NCBI GenBank assembly: GCA_009787385.1
Contig: WRGC01000003.1
Location: 16,838-80,837, forward strand
Source: Bacillota bacterium
GTDB taxonomy: Bacteria; Bacillota; Clostridia; Christensenellales; Pumilibacteraceae
DNA length: 64,000 nucleotides
Direction: 5' to 3'
Position numbers and translations under genes: made by a program. This document shows positions 35,258 through 45,075 of this stretch, piece by piece. Each line of letters begins with the position of its first letter. Position 1 is the stretch's first letter. The notes beneath the pieces are model-generated. The model made no database searches. It was given only the letters and a program-made list of their open reading frames with translations, and was not told the DNA's origin.

Positions 35258-36493
35258 TTATCCAAGCCCAGGCAACAATAAATTGTACAATTTGGAATCT
35301 TGAGTACAACATATAACAGACAATTGACCTCCATTAGCGTACACAATAGCAGTATTAATAAAATAACTAACTACTCTAGATAGCTTTGAACCAACACTAA
35401 GTGATTCAAATAAAATTCCCAATTTATCTAGGTTTGCAATAACTGTTATTTTTTTTGCATCATTTGCACACTCTTGTTGCAGTATTGGTACACACAAATC
35501 GCAAAAGACTCTAATATCATCAACATCTACACCAGCACTAATATACTGAACTCTTACATTAGCATTCTGCAAACTACGAAATTCAAATTCACTTGCAAAT
35601 GGCCAAACTACCACAGTGTTAGACTCTTTTCCATGAACAATTGAATAATCCAAAATCTTGGGAATCAACTCAAGCTTGAGAGATGGCTCTACAAGCCCAA
35701 GTTCTCTACATATATTGATACTATCAATCCTATATACAAATTCACAATTTTTATATTTTGCTTTCCAATATACTACAAAGTCTCCTTTTTGAATTTGCTT
35801 TTCTTGTACTAGATAATTTGGCAAGACCGTAGGCAAAGTTTGCATATTAGAATCATAAATTTTGCTAAAATATCCATACTTATTAATTATACAAAAACCT
35901 GACTCTTTTTCTAATTTTTCAATATCAAACTTTTGTTGTCTCAGTTTTGAATACAATACATCTAAAGATAAGATCTTTCTCTCAATTGATGTCTCTCTCA
36001 ATATTGCAACATTAGAATCACTCTTAATATTAAATTGATTATTAGCTCCAACTTCTTGCAAAATAGATTGATACAAAATATAAGGTGTTTCTTTCCCATC
36101 TAAAGATATGTTCAATACTTCAGCTAAATACTTTAGAACATCTATCCTTGTTGCTTCTATCTTAACTTTTGATAGTTGATAAAGTTCTTCTATATTCTTC
36201 TTTTTTAATTCGTCTATAGAATATCCTTTGTACGACTTTATGTCCTTTAATCGTTCCAATTCAAATAAAACAATATCTAACAATGTGCGCCTATTCTTGC
36301 CTGTATTAGATTTTAACACATTTAATTTTTTTGCCAATAATTTAATTTCTGCTATATTAGTATAATATAAAATATTCTTATCCAAACTTAATAATCCATC
36401 ATCATCAAGTTCTTCTATATATTGCAAATTATATCCTTTGTTAATTCGTTTTGACAAATTATTATTCTCTTTATCTTCAAATTCACTATACAT
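35258..36493 (-). CDS. Rho-related protein lacking the ATPase P-loop
   Basis: 411 residues. Two Rho_N/SAP-like helical modules come first (about 35-75 and 80-115, for example YSIDELKKKNIEELYQLSK). About 190-265 resembles the Rho RNA-binding barrel: QIQKGDFVVYWKAKYKN then FVYRIDSIN matches the Rho pattern of a basic GD strand then ALLKVxxVN. The C-terminal part still aligns with the Rho ATPase core: VDDIRVFCDLCVPIL, KKITVIANLDKLG and YFINTAIVYANGGQLSVI (compare FFGAARNVEEGGSLTII). However, the Walker A segment and the SITR catalytic stretch are gone, and about 50 residues are missing. It is likely an inactive Rho paralogue that binds RNA or partners. It follows the ComEC-like gene by 49 nt. 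Confidence 0.6.
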   Translation of the reverse strand: MYSEFEDKENNNLSKRINKGYNLQYIEELDDDGLLSLDKNILYYTNIAEIKLLAKKLNVLKSNTGKNRRTLLDIVLFELERLKDIKSYKGYSIDELKKKNIEELYQLSKVKIEATRIDVLKYLAEVLNISLDGKETPYILYQSILQEVGANNQFNIKSDSNVAILRETSIERKILSLDVLYSKLRQQKFDIEKLEKESGFCIINKYGYFSKIYDSNMQTLPTVLPNYLVQEKQIQKGDFVVYWKAKYKNCEFVYRIDSINICRELGLVEPSLKLELIPKILDYSIVHGKESNTVVVWPFASEFEFRSLQNANVRVQYISAGVDVDDIRVFCDLCVPILQQECANDAKKITVIANLDKLGILFESLSVGSKLSRVVSYFINTAIVYANGGQLSVICCTQDSKLYNLLLPGLG

Positions 36494-36542
36494 AAACTAT
36501 AATTAAACTAGTATAAAATACATTTTATACTACAATCTATAA

Positions 36543-37784
36543 CTACAAACTATTTTTGTTATAAACAATAACAATAAAACTTAATAATATACCTATACTA
36601 AAACACAGTATTTCCTCCCACCACAACAAATATGGTCTAGAGTTATCGAACAATATATGAGGAGTAATAGTTTGCAATATCAGCTCATCACCATTCAAAA
36701 TTACAGTAGTAACAATATCTCCTTGCAATGCAGTATTGTGTATATTTTTTATATCTAATCCCACACTATCTAGTCTATTTAACATTTCTCTGTCTGGATA
36801 AGTATGACTATTGTCTATAGACATAGATAACAACAAAACAACATTGTAAGAATAAACTACATCTATCAAAAATTCTAAATATTCTAGTGACATACTATTC
36901 TTGCCACCATTATTTCCTATCATTATGACACTGACTTTCAAATTTCCACCAAAAGACAAGCCATACCTTTGAACAAAAAGATCTTCTACAACACTATTAG
37001 CAGCACCACTAAATATCCAAGACTTGTCACCAAATTCTAAAATTATTATTGGACTAGAATTTCCAACTACAAAATTAGTACCTAACAAAGTCCTATCTGC
37101 AAATGGAAAGATACTCAACAATGCTTGTATACTTACTCCCATTTCAGTTTTGTATTCTTGAGCAATATATTGTGGCGTTAGTTGATTGACTACTACTGTT
37201 GCTACAGTATTGTATATTGCATTTATTGCTTTTCTATACGATATAGAGCTATGAGTAATATAACTATTTGCCATCATTTGAGGTAAACCAGGATCGCTAT
37301 ATAAAGGGTCATTGGGATTAATAGCTGCTATATTAGGTCTAAATATAGTCGTATCCCTAGATACATATCTAAGCGCTATTTCACTCATTCCACCCACTCT
37401 ACCTATAAGTGCAGTAGTAAGTATGATGTAGTCAAAATATTTAAAATTTGATTTGAGTACCAAATTGTAGTGTATATAATTCAACAATTCACCTATACTT
37501 TCCGTAGTACCCGTATCTATTAATACAGTTTTATTTTGTGGCAACTGTATGATTGTAGCATCACCCTGTCCAACAGACAGTGTATGCACTACAACTGCAC
37601 TTTGATGGTCTAAAGCAACAGATTTAGTAAATTTTCTTTTAAGTCGTAAAGCTAGATTGATGTCATCACGCCAACCTAAACTGACAAGCAAACATACTAC
37701 AATCACACTGCAAAGCACAATCTTTGCAATCACATATATTTTAGCATTAGCTTTTACAATCTTCATAACCAAACTACTAATCAA
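36543..37784 (-). CDS. ComEC-type metallo-beta-lactamase-fold protein without metal ligands
   Basis: 413 residues: a membrane segment near 18-40, an extracellular metallo-beta-lactamase-like domain of the ComEC/Rec2 C-terminal type, and a C-terminal membrane segment (about 390-408). The fold is recognised from VHTLSVGQGDATIIQLP, VLIDTG and YIILT. The HxHxDH motif is replaced by TALIGRVGG, the GDA motif by SGAANS, and the HHGS motif by NNGGKNS, so no zinc site remains. SHTYPDREMLNRL matches the ComEC YGHPSxEVLxRL motif. It lacks the ComEC channel domain. It is probably a binding or structural protein, co-transcribed with the Rho-like gene. Confidence 0.65.
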   Translation of the reverse strand: MISSLVMKIVKANAKIYVIAKIVLCSVIVVCLLVSLGWRDDINLALRLKRKFTKSVALDHQSAVVVHTLSVGQGDATIIQLPQNKTVLIDTGTTESIGELLNYIHYNLVLKSNFKYFDYIILTTALIGRVGGMSEIALRYVSRDTTIFRPNIAAINPNDPLYSDPGLPQMMANSYITHSSISYRKAINAIYNTVATVVVNQLTPQYIAQEYKTEMGVSIQALLSIFPFADRTLLGTNFVVGNSSPIIILEFGDKSWIFSGAANSVVEDLFVQRYGLSFGGNLKVSVIMIGNNGGKNSMSLEYLEFLIDVVYSYNVVLLLSMSIDNSHTYPDREMLNRLDSVGLDIKNIHNTALQGDIVTTVILNGDELILQTITPHILFDNSRPYLLWWEEILCFSIGILLSFIVIVYNKNSL

Positions 37785-37922
37785 TGCAAATTTTTTACAA
37801 AACTAATCAATAAAGTACATAAAAAAACAAATTTTGCAATTATATTTAAAAAAATATAATAAACCAAATAAGCACAATTTTCAAATCACCAATCAATACT
37901 TACTTGGTTGACTTTATATAAA

Positions 37923-39353
37923 TTATATCTTTTCTATTCTAATATTATTTGTCCAACCACTTTTCCCTGTCAAACTATTCATAGGCAATACAATAGTGTC
38001 ACCTGTAGATACCAATCCTGTACTCTTTGCCATTTCTAAGGCATGTTTGATAGTATCATCATTTGTAATTTGTTTTTTTCCTACCACACTAATAGTACCC
38101 CAACATATAGCCAATTGCTCTGCCACTTCTTGACTATTGCAAATTGCTATAATAGGCATATTAGGTCTAAATCTAGCTATTTCTCTTACAGACCTTCCTG
38201 TATCTGTAGGCACAACTATAGCCTTGGCATGCATAGCCATAGCACATCCTACCGTAGATTGACTAGCAACTACGCTCTCATTATCTGTGTTAAGAGTAAA
38301 ATTTGAATAATTAAATAATGACCTGTAGTCTATTTTACTTTCAGTATAAACATCAATGTCCGCCATAGTAGAAACAGCTCTAATTGGGTACTTACCTGCC
38401 GCTGACTCGCCACTCAACATAGTACAATCACTACCATCTAATACTGCATTTGCTACATCAGACACTTCTGCACGAGTAGCTCGTGGAGCATTTGTCATAC
38501 TCTCCAACATATGTGTAGCTGTAATTACATATTTTCCTGCCTGATTGCAAGCCAATATGATATTTTTTTGTATAGATGGAACTTCTATAAAAGGTATTTC
38601 TACGCCCATATCTCCTCTAGCAACCATAATACCATCACTAACTTTTATAATTTCATCTATATTATTGACACCTTGGCGACTCTCTATCTTAGAAATCAAG
38701 TGTATATGCTCTGCCTTGTGTTTTTTTAAGATTGCTCTAACATCCAACACATCTTGTGCCATACGGACAAAACTTAATGCTACATAATGCACACCATTTT
38801 TGATACCAAACTCTATATCTTCTCTATCGGTTTCAGATACAAAAACCATATCTAAATCTACATTTGGCAAATTAACAGCCTTATTATTGCTAATCAATCC
38901 ACCATATTTAACCTTAGTCACAACTTCAGTAGAAGTAGTACTAACAACTGTCAAGTCCACTTGCCCATCATTAATAAGCACAGTATCCCCCGCTTTAAGA
39001 ACCTTAGGTAAATTGAGATAACTAACAGCCACTCTATCTTGATTGCCTACTACAGATTGGTCTATAGTCAATACAAATTTATCTTTTTCTTTTAACACTA
39101 TACTACCGTCTTCAAAAGTACGCAACCTAATTTCAGGTCCTTTTGTATCTAGCATAATGCCTACATGCTTCTTGAGTTCTTTAGATACTTTGCGAACCAT
39201 ATCAATGCGACGCTGTGCATCAGTATAATCACCCTTTTTACAATGCGACATATTTAGCCTAGCCACATCCAAACCATTCTTAACCATCTCTGCAAACATA
39301 TCAGGAGCATCTATAGACGGACCCATTGTGCAAATTATTTTTGTCTTTCTCAT
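37923..39353 (-). CDS. pyk: Pyruvate kinase
   Basis: 476 residues. The enzyme makes pyruvate and ATP from phosphoenolpyruvate and ADP. KTKIICTMGPS opens the barrel. The signature HLISKIESRQGVNNIDEI holds the catalytic lysine, followed by ARGDMGVEIP and MLESMTNAPRATRAEVSDVANAVLDGSDCTMLSGESA. The C-terminal domain ends near the usual length, and no extra PEP-utiliser domain is fused. AAAGGG lies before the ATG, and a promoter is at 39485-39513. Confidence 0.96.
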   Translation of the reverse strand: MRKTKIICTMGPSIDAPDMFAEMVKNGLDVARLNMSHCKKGDYTDAQRRIDMVRKVSKELKKHVGIMLDTKGPEIRLRTFEDGSIVLKEKDKFVLTIDQSVVGNQDRVAVSYLNLPKVLKAGDTVLINDGQVDLTVVSTTSTEVVTKVKYGGLISNNKAVNLPNVDLDMVFVSETDREDIEFGIKNGVHYVALSFVRMAQDVLDVRAILKKHKAEHIHLISKIESRQGVNNIDEIIKVSDGIMVARGDMGVEIPFIEVPSIQKNIILACNQAGKYVITATHMLESMTNAPRATRAEVSDVANAVLDGSDCTMLSGESAAGKYPIRAVSTMADIDVYTESKIDYRSLFNYSNFTLNTDNESVVASQSTVGCAMAMHAKAIVVPTDTGRSVREIARFRPNMPIIAICNSQEVAEQLAICWGTISVVGKKQITNDDTIKHALEMAKSTGLVSTGDTIVLPMNSLTGKSGWTNNIRIEKI

Positions 39354-39484
39354 AATATCCCTTTTTTGTAGATAGAATTTAACAAATAATATATTTTTTG
39401 AATAAACTTCTTATTAAAAGCATATACAAAAAACAACAAAAACTGACTTTTAGTACATTACTCTTCTAACACAATACAATAGAA

Positions 39485-39513
39485 ATGTTACCATAAAAGA
39501 AAAAAAATGTCAA
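39485..39513 (-). promoter_or_regulatory. Promoter of pyk
   Basis: Minus strand: TTGACA (39513-39508), a 17-bp spacer and TAACAT (39490-39485). It gives a leader of about 125 nt. The rest of 39354-39628 is AT-rich without other features. Confidence 0.55.
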
Positions 39514-39628
39514 AATAAAAACTTTAAATTAAATAAAGTTTTTTAAAAATATTTTTATTAAACTTAAAGTTTTGTATAAAACTGGAAAAACTTTAATGAA
39601 AATTATATATAATTTTATAAAAATAAAA

Positions 39629-39667
39629 GTCTATCTCATAGTACTTAAAGAATTACTTGAGATAGAC
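39629..39667 (-). terminator. Terminator of tRNA-Lys
   Basis: Stem GTCTATCTCA / TGAGATAGAC (10 bp), with a minus-strand tail ACTTTTATTTTTAT. It lies 10 nt after the tRNA 3' end. Confidence 0.75.
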
Positions 39668-39676
39668 CCTTTAAAG

Positions 39677-39752
<76 letters not shown>

Positions 39753-39847
39753 ACAACCCTTATATTATATCAAATATACTACAATAAATCAATTGATTGC
39801 ACACATTTAATCAAAAAAATGTATATATTTCAATAATCTAAAACAAA

Positions 39848-39882
39848 ACTACTGTTGAATATGAATAAAACTCAACAGTAGT
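39848..39882 (-). terminator. Terminator of the isc genes
   Basis: Stem ACTACTGTTGA / TCAACAGTAGT (11 bp), with TTTTGTTTT following on the minus strand, 27 nt after the iscU stop. Confidence 0.8.
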
Positions 39883-39908
39883 AAAAATTTGTTGTATTAA
39901 AAACCTAA

Positions 39909-40283
39909 TTATTCTGTTATTTGTTTTGCCCTATATTCATCTATAGCGGCTTTTATACTCTCTTCAGCCATTACACTACAATGAATCTTTTGAGCTGGAA
40001 GTCCACCCAAAGCTTCAATAACTTGCTTATTAGATATTTTTAGAGCTTCATCTATAGTTTTACCTATTATCATATCTGTCGCAACGCTGCTAGTAGCAAT
40101 TGCAGCAGCACATCCATAAGTTAAAAACGAAGCGTCTACTACTACATCATTCTCAATCTTGAGATACATGTTCATTATATCACCACACTCTGCACCACCT
40201 ACGACACCAGTTGCAGTAGCATTAGACATCTCACCCACATGTTTTGGGTTCTTAAATTCTTCTATTACTTTTTCTGTATACAA
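39909..40283 (-). CDS. iscU: Iron-sulfur cluster scaffold protein IscU/NifU-like
   Basis: 124 residues. The three scaffold cysteines are present in the usual contexts: GGAECGD, FLTYGCAAAIATSS and KIHCSVMAEE. The aspartate after the first cysteine is conserved. It receives sulfur from IscS and assembles [2Fe-2S] clusters. It follows iscS by 142 nt in the same direction, the usual NifS-NifU pairing of anaerobic Bacillota, and carries the short C-terminus of NifU-type scaffolds. Confidence 0.92.
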   Translation of the reverse strand: MYTEKVIEEFKNPKHVGEMSNATATGVVGGAECGDIMNMYLKIENDVVVDASFLTYGCAAAIATSSVATDMIIGKTIDEALKISNKQVIEALGGLPAQKIHCSVMAEESIKAAIDEYRAKQITE

Positions 40284-40425
40284 TTTAGTATTCTCCTTAA
40301 TTTTGTTATCAATAGTATCCTAATTAGACCTATTGTTTAATATATGTTAGTGTTGTATGCAACACTTTTATTTTTATTAAAATTTTTAATAAACAACTTT
40401 ATAATATTTACCAATAAAGCTTAAC

Positions 40426-41661
40426 TTACTTTACTATTCTCTTATTGGAATCATCAGTATTAGTCTTGCTATCTACTTTACGATTTGTTGAAAATTGTGC
40501 ATAAAGTGGTGACAATTTTCGCAATTTTTCACACGCTTCTTTGATGACTTGCACAGTATAATCTATATCGTCCTTAGTAGTATTTCGCCCCAAACTAAAT
40601 CTAATAGAACCATGAGCTCTCTCATGTGTAAAGCCCATTGCCAACATCACATGACTTGGCTCTAAAGCTCCACTAGAACACGCAGAACCACTACTACACG
40701 CTACTCCACCCAAATCTAACGAGAACAACATTCCCTCACCTTCTATATATTCAAAAGTATAGTTTACATTTTGCGGTAAGCGAATTGTACGATGTCCATT
40801 TAGCAACACATGAGAAACATTTTTTTCTATTTCTTGCATAAAATAGTCTCTCAACTCTTGTATTTTAGGTGTATGAATTGACATTTCTTGCACAGCTATT
40901 TCCAAAGCTTCAGCAAAACCTACTACCAACGGAACATTTGTAGTACCACCTCTCATAGTCCGTTCTTGAAAGCCACCTGTTATAAGTCTATTTTCCAACC
41001 TAATACCATTGCGAATATATAGCATTGCTATACCTTTAGGTCCATAAAACTTGTGTGCAGTCACAGTCATCATGTCTACACCCAATTCCTTTGGATTTAC
41101 AGGAATACTTCCAACGGCTTGCACTGCATCAGTATGAAATAATGCACCATGTGCCTTTGCTATAGATGCAAGCTCCTTAATGGGTTGAATTGTACCCATT
41201 TCATTATTAGCTAACATTACAGAGACTAAAGCAGTTTTATCACTTATGACTGCTCTTAGAGATTCAGGCGATACCATACCAAACTCATCTACAGGCAAGT
41301 ATTTGACTGATACACCTCGTTCTTCCAACTGGCTTGCCGCTTTCATAATAGCGGCGTGTTCTATACTACTTACTATAACTTCAGTACGCCCTTTATTAGA
41401 TTTTCCTAAGCCTTTTATAGCCCAATTATCTGCTTCTGTACCTCCACTAGTAAAATAAATTTCGTTAGGCTTTACGCCAAATATATCCGCTACCTTGCGT
41501 CTTGATGCATCTACTACAATCTCTGCTTCTTGTCCAAATGAGTGTTGAGAATTAGCATTGCCAAACACATCAGTAAAATATGGAAGCATTTTTTGCAGTA
41601 CACGCTTATCTACTGGCGTGGTAGCTGCGTAATCGAGATAAACTCGTTTTATTTTTTTCAT
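40426..41661 (-). CDS. iscS: Cysteine desulfurase (NifS/IscS type)
   Basis: 411 residues. This PLP enzyme releases sulfur from cysteine. VYLDYAATTPVD, FTSGGTEADNWAIKG, the PLP-lysine motif TVTAHKFYGPKG and the mobile active-site loop GGVACSSGSACSSG are present. RGGTTNVPLVVGFAEAL is a typical NifS signature. The last 25 residues (K/D/N/T-rich) form an extra tail. It begins 23 nt after the RseC-like gene, so they form an operon. Confidence 0.95.
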   Translation of the reverse strand: MKKIKRVYLDYAATTPVDKRVLQKMLPYFTDVFGNANSQHSFGQEAEIVVDASRRKVADIFGVKPNEIYFTSGGTEADNWAIKGLGKSNKGRTEVIVSSIEHAAIMKAASQLEERGVSVKYLPVDEFGMVSPESLRAVISDKTALVSVMLANNEMGTIQPIKELASIAKAHGALFHTDAVQAVGSIPVNPKELGVDMMTVTAHKFYGPKGIAMLYIRNGIRLENRLITGGFQERTMRGGTTNVPLVVGFAEALEIAVQEMSIHTPKIQELRDYFMQEIEKNVSHVLLNGHRTIRLPQNVNYTFEYIEGEGMLFSLDLGGVACSSGSACSSGALEPSHVMLAMGFTHERAHGSIRFSLGRNTTKDDIDYTVQVIKEACEKLRKLSPLYAQFSTNRKVDSKTNTDDSNKRIVK

Positions 41662-41684
41662 AGCAATTTGATAAACCTGGTTTA

Positions 41685-42131
41685 TTATATATCACAAGTT
41701 GTACCATTACACTCTACAAATTCACTTTTAGATACAACTTCTTTGAGAACCATACTAAACCTAATTTTGGACTTTATGTTGCTGTCAAACAAACAAACTA
41801 TGCTTAATGAAATTGCAAAAAACACCAACATAAGTACAATTTGATACACAATCCCCCATATACTTCCCAATGTTAACCCCAAACCTATAGCAATCAATGG
41901 AAACACAAATACAACAAACGGTGCAATTGCAATATTTTGGTCAGGAATATCAACAACTGCAGTATCTCCAATTGATACTTGATTTTTTTTCAACTGCATA
42001 ACACTAGTATCAAAATCCACATCACCAAAACCTTTAAACAAACAATTGCAATCCTTACAAGAAGCTTGATTGCCAAATCTTACAGTAATTTTATCTTGAT
42101 CTACTTTGATGATTTGCGTGTTGCGTATCAT
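41685..42131 (-). CDS. RseC/MucC-like membrane protein (SoxR-reducing type)
   Basis: 148 residues from ATG 42131. The N-terminal domain reads QASCKDCNCLF, a Cys cluster like that of RseC/RnfE-associated proteins. A hydrophobic SIGDTAVVDIP stretch and two adjacent membrane helices (about 78-122) follow. A second Cys pair lies at the C-terminus (ECNGTTCDI). RseC-like proteins help keep redox regulators reduced through the Rnf electron chain. The open frame begins at TTG 42149, but that part is the promoter. It precedes iscS by 23 nt, pointing to a link with Fe-S biogenesis. Confidence 0.7.
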   Translation of the reverse strand: MIRNTQIIKVDQDKITVRFGNQASCKDCNCLFKGFGDVDFDTSVMQLKKNQVSIGDTAVVDIPDQNIAIAPFVVFVFPLIAIGLGLTLGSIWGIVYQIVLMLVFFAISLSIVCLFDSNIKSKIRFSMVLKEVVSKSEFVECNGTTCDI

Positions 42132-42137
42132 ATAGTT

Positions 42138-42166
42138 ATTATACAACAATAATAAAAATTTATCAA
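42138..42166 (-). promoter_or_regulatory. Promoter of the RseC-like/iscS operon (leaderless)
   Basis: Minus strand: TTGATA (42166-42161), a 17-bp spacer and TATAAT (42143-42138), with 6 nt to ATG 42131. No Shine-Dalgarno site is possible. Confidence 0.65.
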
Positions 42167-42212
42167 GTATTTTAAATTAAAAATTTATATTATTTGATAA
42201 TAATTATTATAT

Positions 42213-43475
42213 TTACAACAAGAAAGCATTTGGATTATCCAAAAATTGTACAAGATTTACACAACTTTGTACTCCATTTGATAGACTTTTAATTGTAACA
42301 GTCCCATTTTCTTTTTCTTGACTTCCAATTATCAAAGCATATTTTGATAAAACTTTGTCAGCCCTCTTTAGTTGAGACTTCATTGACTTTCCTGTAAAAT
42401 CCATATCTACAGATATATGTTTACGCAATTCAGTAGCCAATTGTATACAATCATCAAGTTCTGCAATGCTTGCATACACGATAGATACTGTAGGCATTGT
42501 GGATTGCCCAAAACTCAATCCTTGCTCTTCCATAATTGCCATCAACCGCTCTATACCCATACCAAAACCAACACAGTTAATAGGCTTTCCGCCCATATTC
42601 TCTACTAGATTATCATACCTACCACCACCACATACAGTCCCTTGATTACCCAAACTCGGACTATCTGCAACAAACTCAAAAACTGTACGATTGTAGTAAT
42701 CTAAGCCCCTAACTATATTGGGGTCTAGAGAGTAACTAATCTTAGCATATTCCAACAATTTGACAAGCTCACTTTGATGAAATTTACATTCGTCACATAT
42801 ATAATCACTTATGCTAGGAGAATTTTTTAATGTTTCCTTACATTTAACAATTTTGCAATCCAATACTCTCAATGGGTTTTTGTTTTGCCTAACTTTACAT
42901 TGCTCACAAAAAACATCTATATTATCATTTATAAAAGCTTGCAATGCATCAATATATCTCGGTCTACATATAGGACAACCAATACTATTTAGCTTTAACG
43001 ATATTCCTTGCAATCCCAAATCTGCAAGAAACATGTATGCCAAATATACAACCTCAAAGTCCATATAATGGTCACTACTTCCAAAGTACTCCACACCAAA
43101 TTGGTGATGTTGTCTATATCTACCCTTTTGAGGATTTTCATATCTAAATATAGGAGTAATATAGTACAATTTTTGTGGCAAGCCTTGAGCATTCAAATTG
43201 TTTTGTACAAAACTTCGTACAACTGCGGCAGTTCCCTCGGGTTTGAGTGTGATAGAACGCTCCCCCTTATCTAAAAATGTGTACATTTCCTTAGATACAA
43301 TGTCAGTACCTTCACCAATATTTCGCAAAAAAACTTCAGTATATTCAAAAATAGGTGTTCTAATTTCAAATGCTCCAAAACGATGAGCAATCTGTCTAGC
43401 TTTATCTTCTATATATTGCCACTTATAAGAATCATACGGCAATATATCATGTGTACCTTTTGGTTGTTGATTCAT
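42213..43475 (-). CDS. hisS: Histidyl-tRNA synthetase
   Basis: 420 residues, class II synthetase. GTHDILPYDS starts the protein. Motif 2 is FRYENPQKGRYRQHHQFGVE. The histidine-specific motif is GLDYYNRTVFEF, and motif 3 lies in GFGMGIERLM. Four cysteines in the insertion region (CPICRPRY, CEQCKVR, CDECKF) suggest a zinc-binding insert. The length is standard. I see no T-box upstream. The anticodon-binding domain occupies about the last 95 residues. Confidence 0.96.
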   Translation of the reverse strand: MNQQPKGTHDILPYDSYKWQYIEDKARQIAHRFGAFEIRTPIFEYTEVFLRNIGEGTDIVSKEMYTFLDKGERSITLKPEGTAAVVRSFVQNNLNAQGLPQKLYYITPIFRYENPQKGRYRQHHQFGVEYFGSSDHYMDFEVVYLAYMFLADLGLQGISLKLNSIGCPICRPRYIDALQAFINDNIDVFCEQCKVRQNKNPLRVLDCKIVKCKETLKNSPSISDYICDECKFHQSELVKLLEYAKISYSLDPNIVRGLDYYNRTVFEFVADSPSLGNQGTVCGGGRYDNLVENMGGKPINCVGFGMGIERLMAIMEEQGLSFGQSTMPTVSIVYASIAELDDCIQLATELRKHISVDMDFTGKSMKSQLKRADKVLSKYALIIGSQEKENGTVTIKSLSNGVQSCVNLVQFLDNPNAFLL

Positions 43476-43589
43476 TATTTTATTAAATACTTTCTTTTAA
43501 TATATAAACACACACACCACAACTAAAATAAGACTTGAATAAATTCTACAACACATTGCCTCACATAGTTGGGAACTTACTAATAAAAT

Positions 43590-44912
43590 CTATAAAATAT
43601 GTTTTTTCAAATCTTGTTTGTTGATAGTCTTTCCCAATTGTTCTTGTACATATTTTTTATCTATAATAACATCAGTCATTGGATGTTTGCCATCGGCATT
43701 AAAAGAAATATCTTCTAGCAATCCTTCCATAATTGTATGCAATCTTCTCGCTCCAATATCTTCTCTAGTTTCATTTTGCTCAAATGCTATTCTAGCTATT
43801 TCTTCTATTGCTTGTTGTTTAAATTGCAACTTAATATTATCCACTTCCAATAAGTATGCATATTGCCGTGTGATAGCATTCTCAGGTTGAGTAAGAATAT
43901 TGACAAAATCTTTTGTAGTTAGACTGCTCAACTCAACCCTAATAGGAAAACGCCCCTGAAGTTCGGGTATTAAATCAGACATTTTAGCTACATGAAAAGC
44001 TCCAGACGCTATAAACAATATATAATCAGTGCGAATAGCTCCATATTTTGTCTGTACCGTACTACCCTCTACTATAGGCAATATATCTCTTTGCACTCCC
44101 TCACGACTAACATCAGGTCCTGACGCAGACTGATTCTTAGCTGCAATCTTGTCTATCTCATCTATAAAAATAATACCCTCTTGCTCAGCTCTACGAACAG
44201 CCTCACTATTAATACTGTCTTTGTCTAATAGCTTTTCAGATTCTTCCAAAATAATCAAACGCATTGCTTCTCTTACATTCAACTTACGCTTTTTAGCCTT
44301 AGCCCCAAACATACCTACGCCGCCAAACATTTCTCCAAAATTTATTTCCTGTCCACTTCCTGGAACAACCTCAAAAGACTTAGGTGCTTCATGAATCTCT
44401 ATCTCCAACTCTTGTTTATCCAATTTGCCTAATTGCAAATCACGAGTAATATTTTCTCGTACAATTTTATAAGGCAATTCACTATCCTTTTGGTCTGCTT
44501 TAGCTTCTGCCAATACATCTACAATGCGTTTCTCAGCAGATGCCCTAGCTCTAACTTCTACTTGAGCCAACTTTTCCTCTCTAACTAATCTTACTGAAAC
44601 TTCAGCCAAATCCCTTATCATACTGTCCACATCTCTACCGACATATCCAACTTCAGTAAACTTTGTAGCCTCTACTTTTACAAAGGGGGCTTTTACCAAC
44701 TTAGCCAATCTTCTCGCTATCTCTGTTTTTCCTACACCTGTAGGTCCTTTCATAATAATATTTTTTGGGGTTATCTCATCTTGCAACTTGTCAGGCAACT
44801 GAGCTCTCCTATAGCGATTACGCAAAGCCACAGCAACTGCCCTCTTGGCATCACTTTGCCCAATAATATATCTGTCCAACTCTGAGACTATTTGTTTGGG
44901 TTGCATATCCAT
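43590..44912 (-). CDS. hslU: HslU (ClpY) ATPase subunit of the HslUV protease
   Basis: 440 residues. This AAA+ unfoldase docks on HslV. Walker A is GPTGVGKTEIARRLAKL, the pore loop is GYVGRDVDSM, Walker B is GIIFIDEIDKI, and sensor motifs lie in ELQGRFPIRVEL and EDIGARRLHTIM. The intermediate (I) domain covers about 110-235. The C-terminal hexapeptide DLKKHIL, which inserts into HslV, is present. AAAGGA lies upstream of the ATG. It is 163 nt downstream of hslV. Confidence 0.96.
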   Translation of the reverse strand: MDMQPKQIVSELDRYIIGQSDAKRAVAVALRNRYRRAQLPDKLQDEITPKNIIMKGPTGVGKTEIARRLAKLVKAPFVKVEATKFTEVGYVGRDVDSMIRDLAEVSVRLVREEKLAQVEVRARASAEKRIVDVLAEAKADQKDSELPYKIVRENITRDLQLGKLDKQELEIEIHEAPKSFEVVPGSGQEINFGEMFGGVGMFGAKAKKRKLNVREAMRLIILEESEKLLDKDSINSEAVRRAEQEGIIFIDEIDKIAAKNQSASGPDVSREGVQRDILPIVEGSTVQTKYGAIRTDYILFIASGAFHVAKMSDLIPELQGRFPIRVELSSLTTKDFVNILTQPENAITRQYAYLLEVDNIKLQFKQQAIEEIARIAFEQNETREDIGARRLHTIMEGLLEDISFNADGKHPMTDVIIDKKYVQEQLGKTINKQDLKKHIL

Positions 44913-45075
44913 AATGTTTGATTCCTTTCTCGTTGTAATAGTTTTTAAATAAAAAATAATACAAATAAAAACATTTAGTTTGCATCAACTGCAAGAGTAC
45001 AAACTATAATATTGTAACTAAAATTTAGTATACAAAAACTAATAAGTATTTCAAAAACTCATTCATGACTATAAA

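Noticed and set aside
43476..43589. T-box leader upstream of hisS
   Set aside because: The interval is only 114 bp and lacks the T-box sequence and a terminator.
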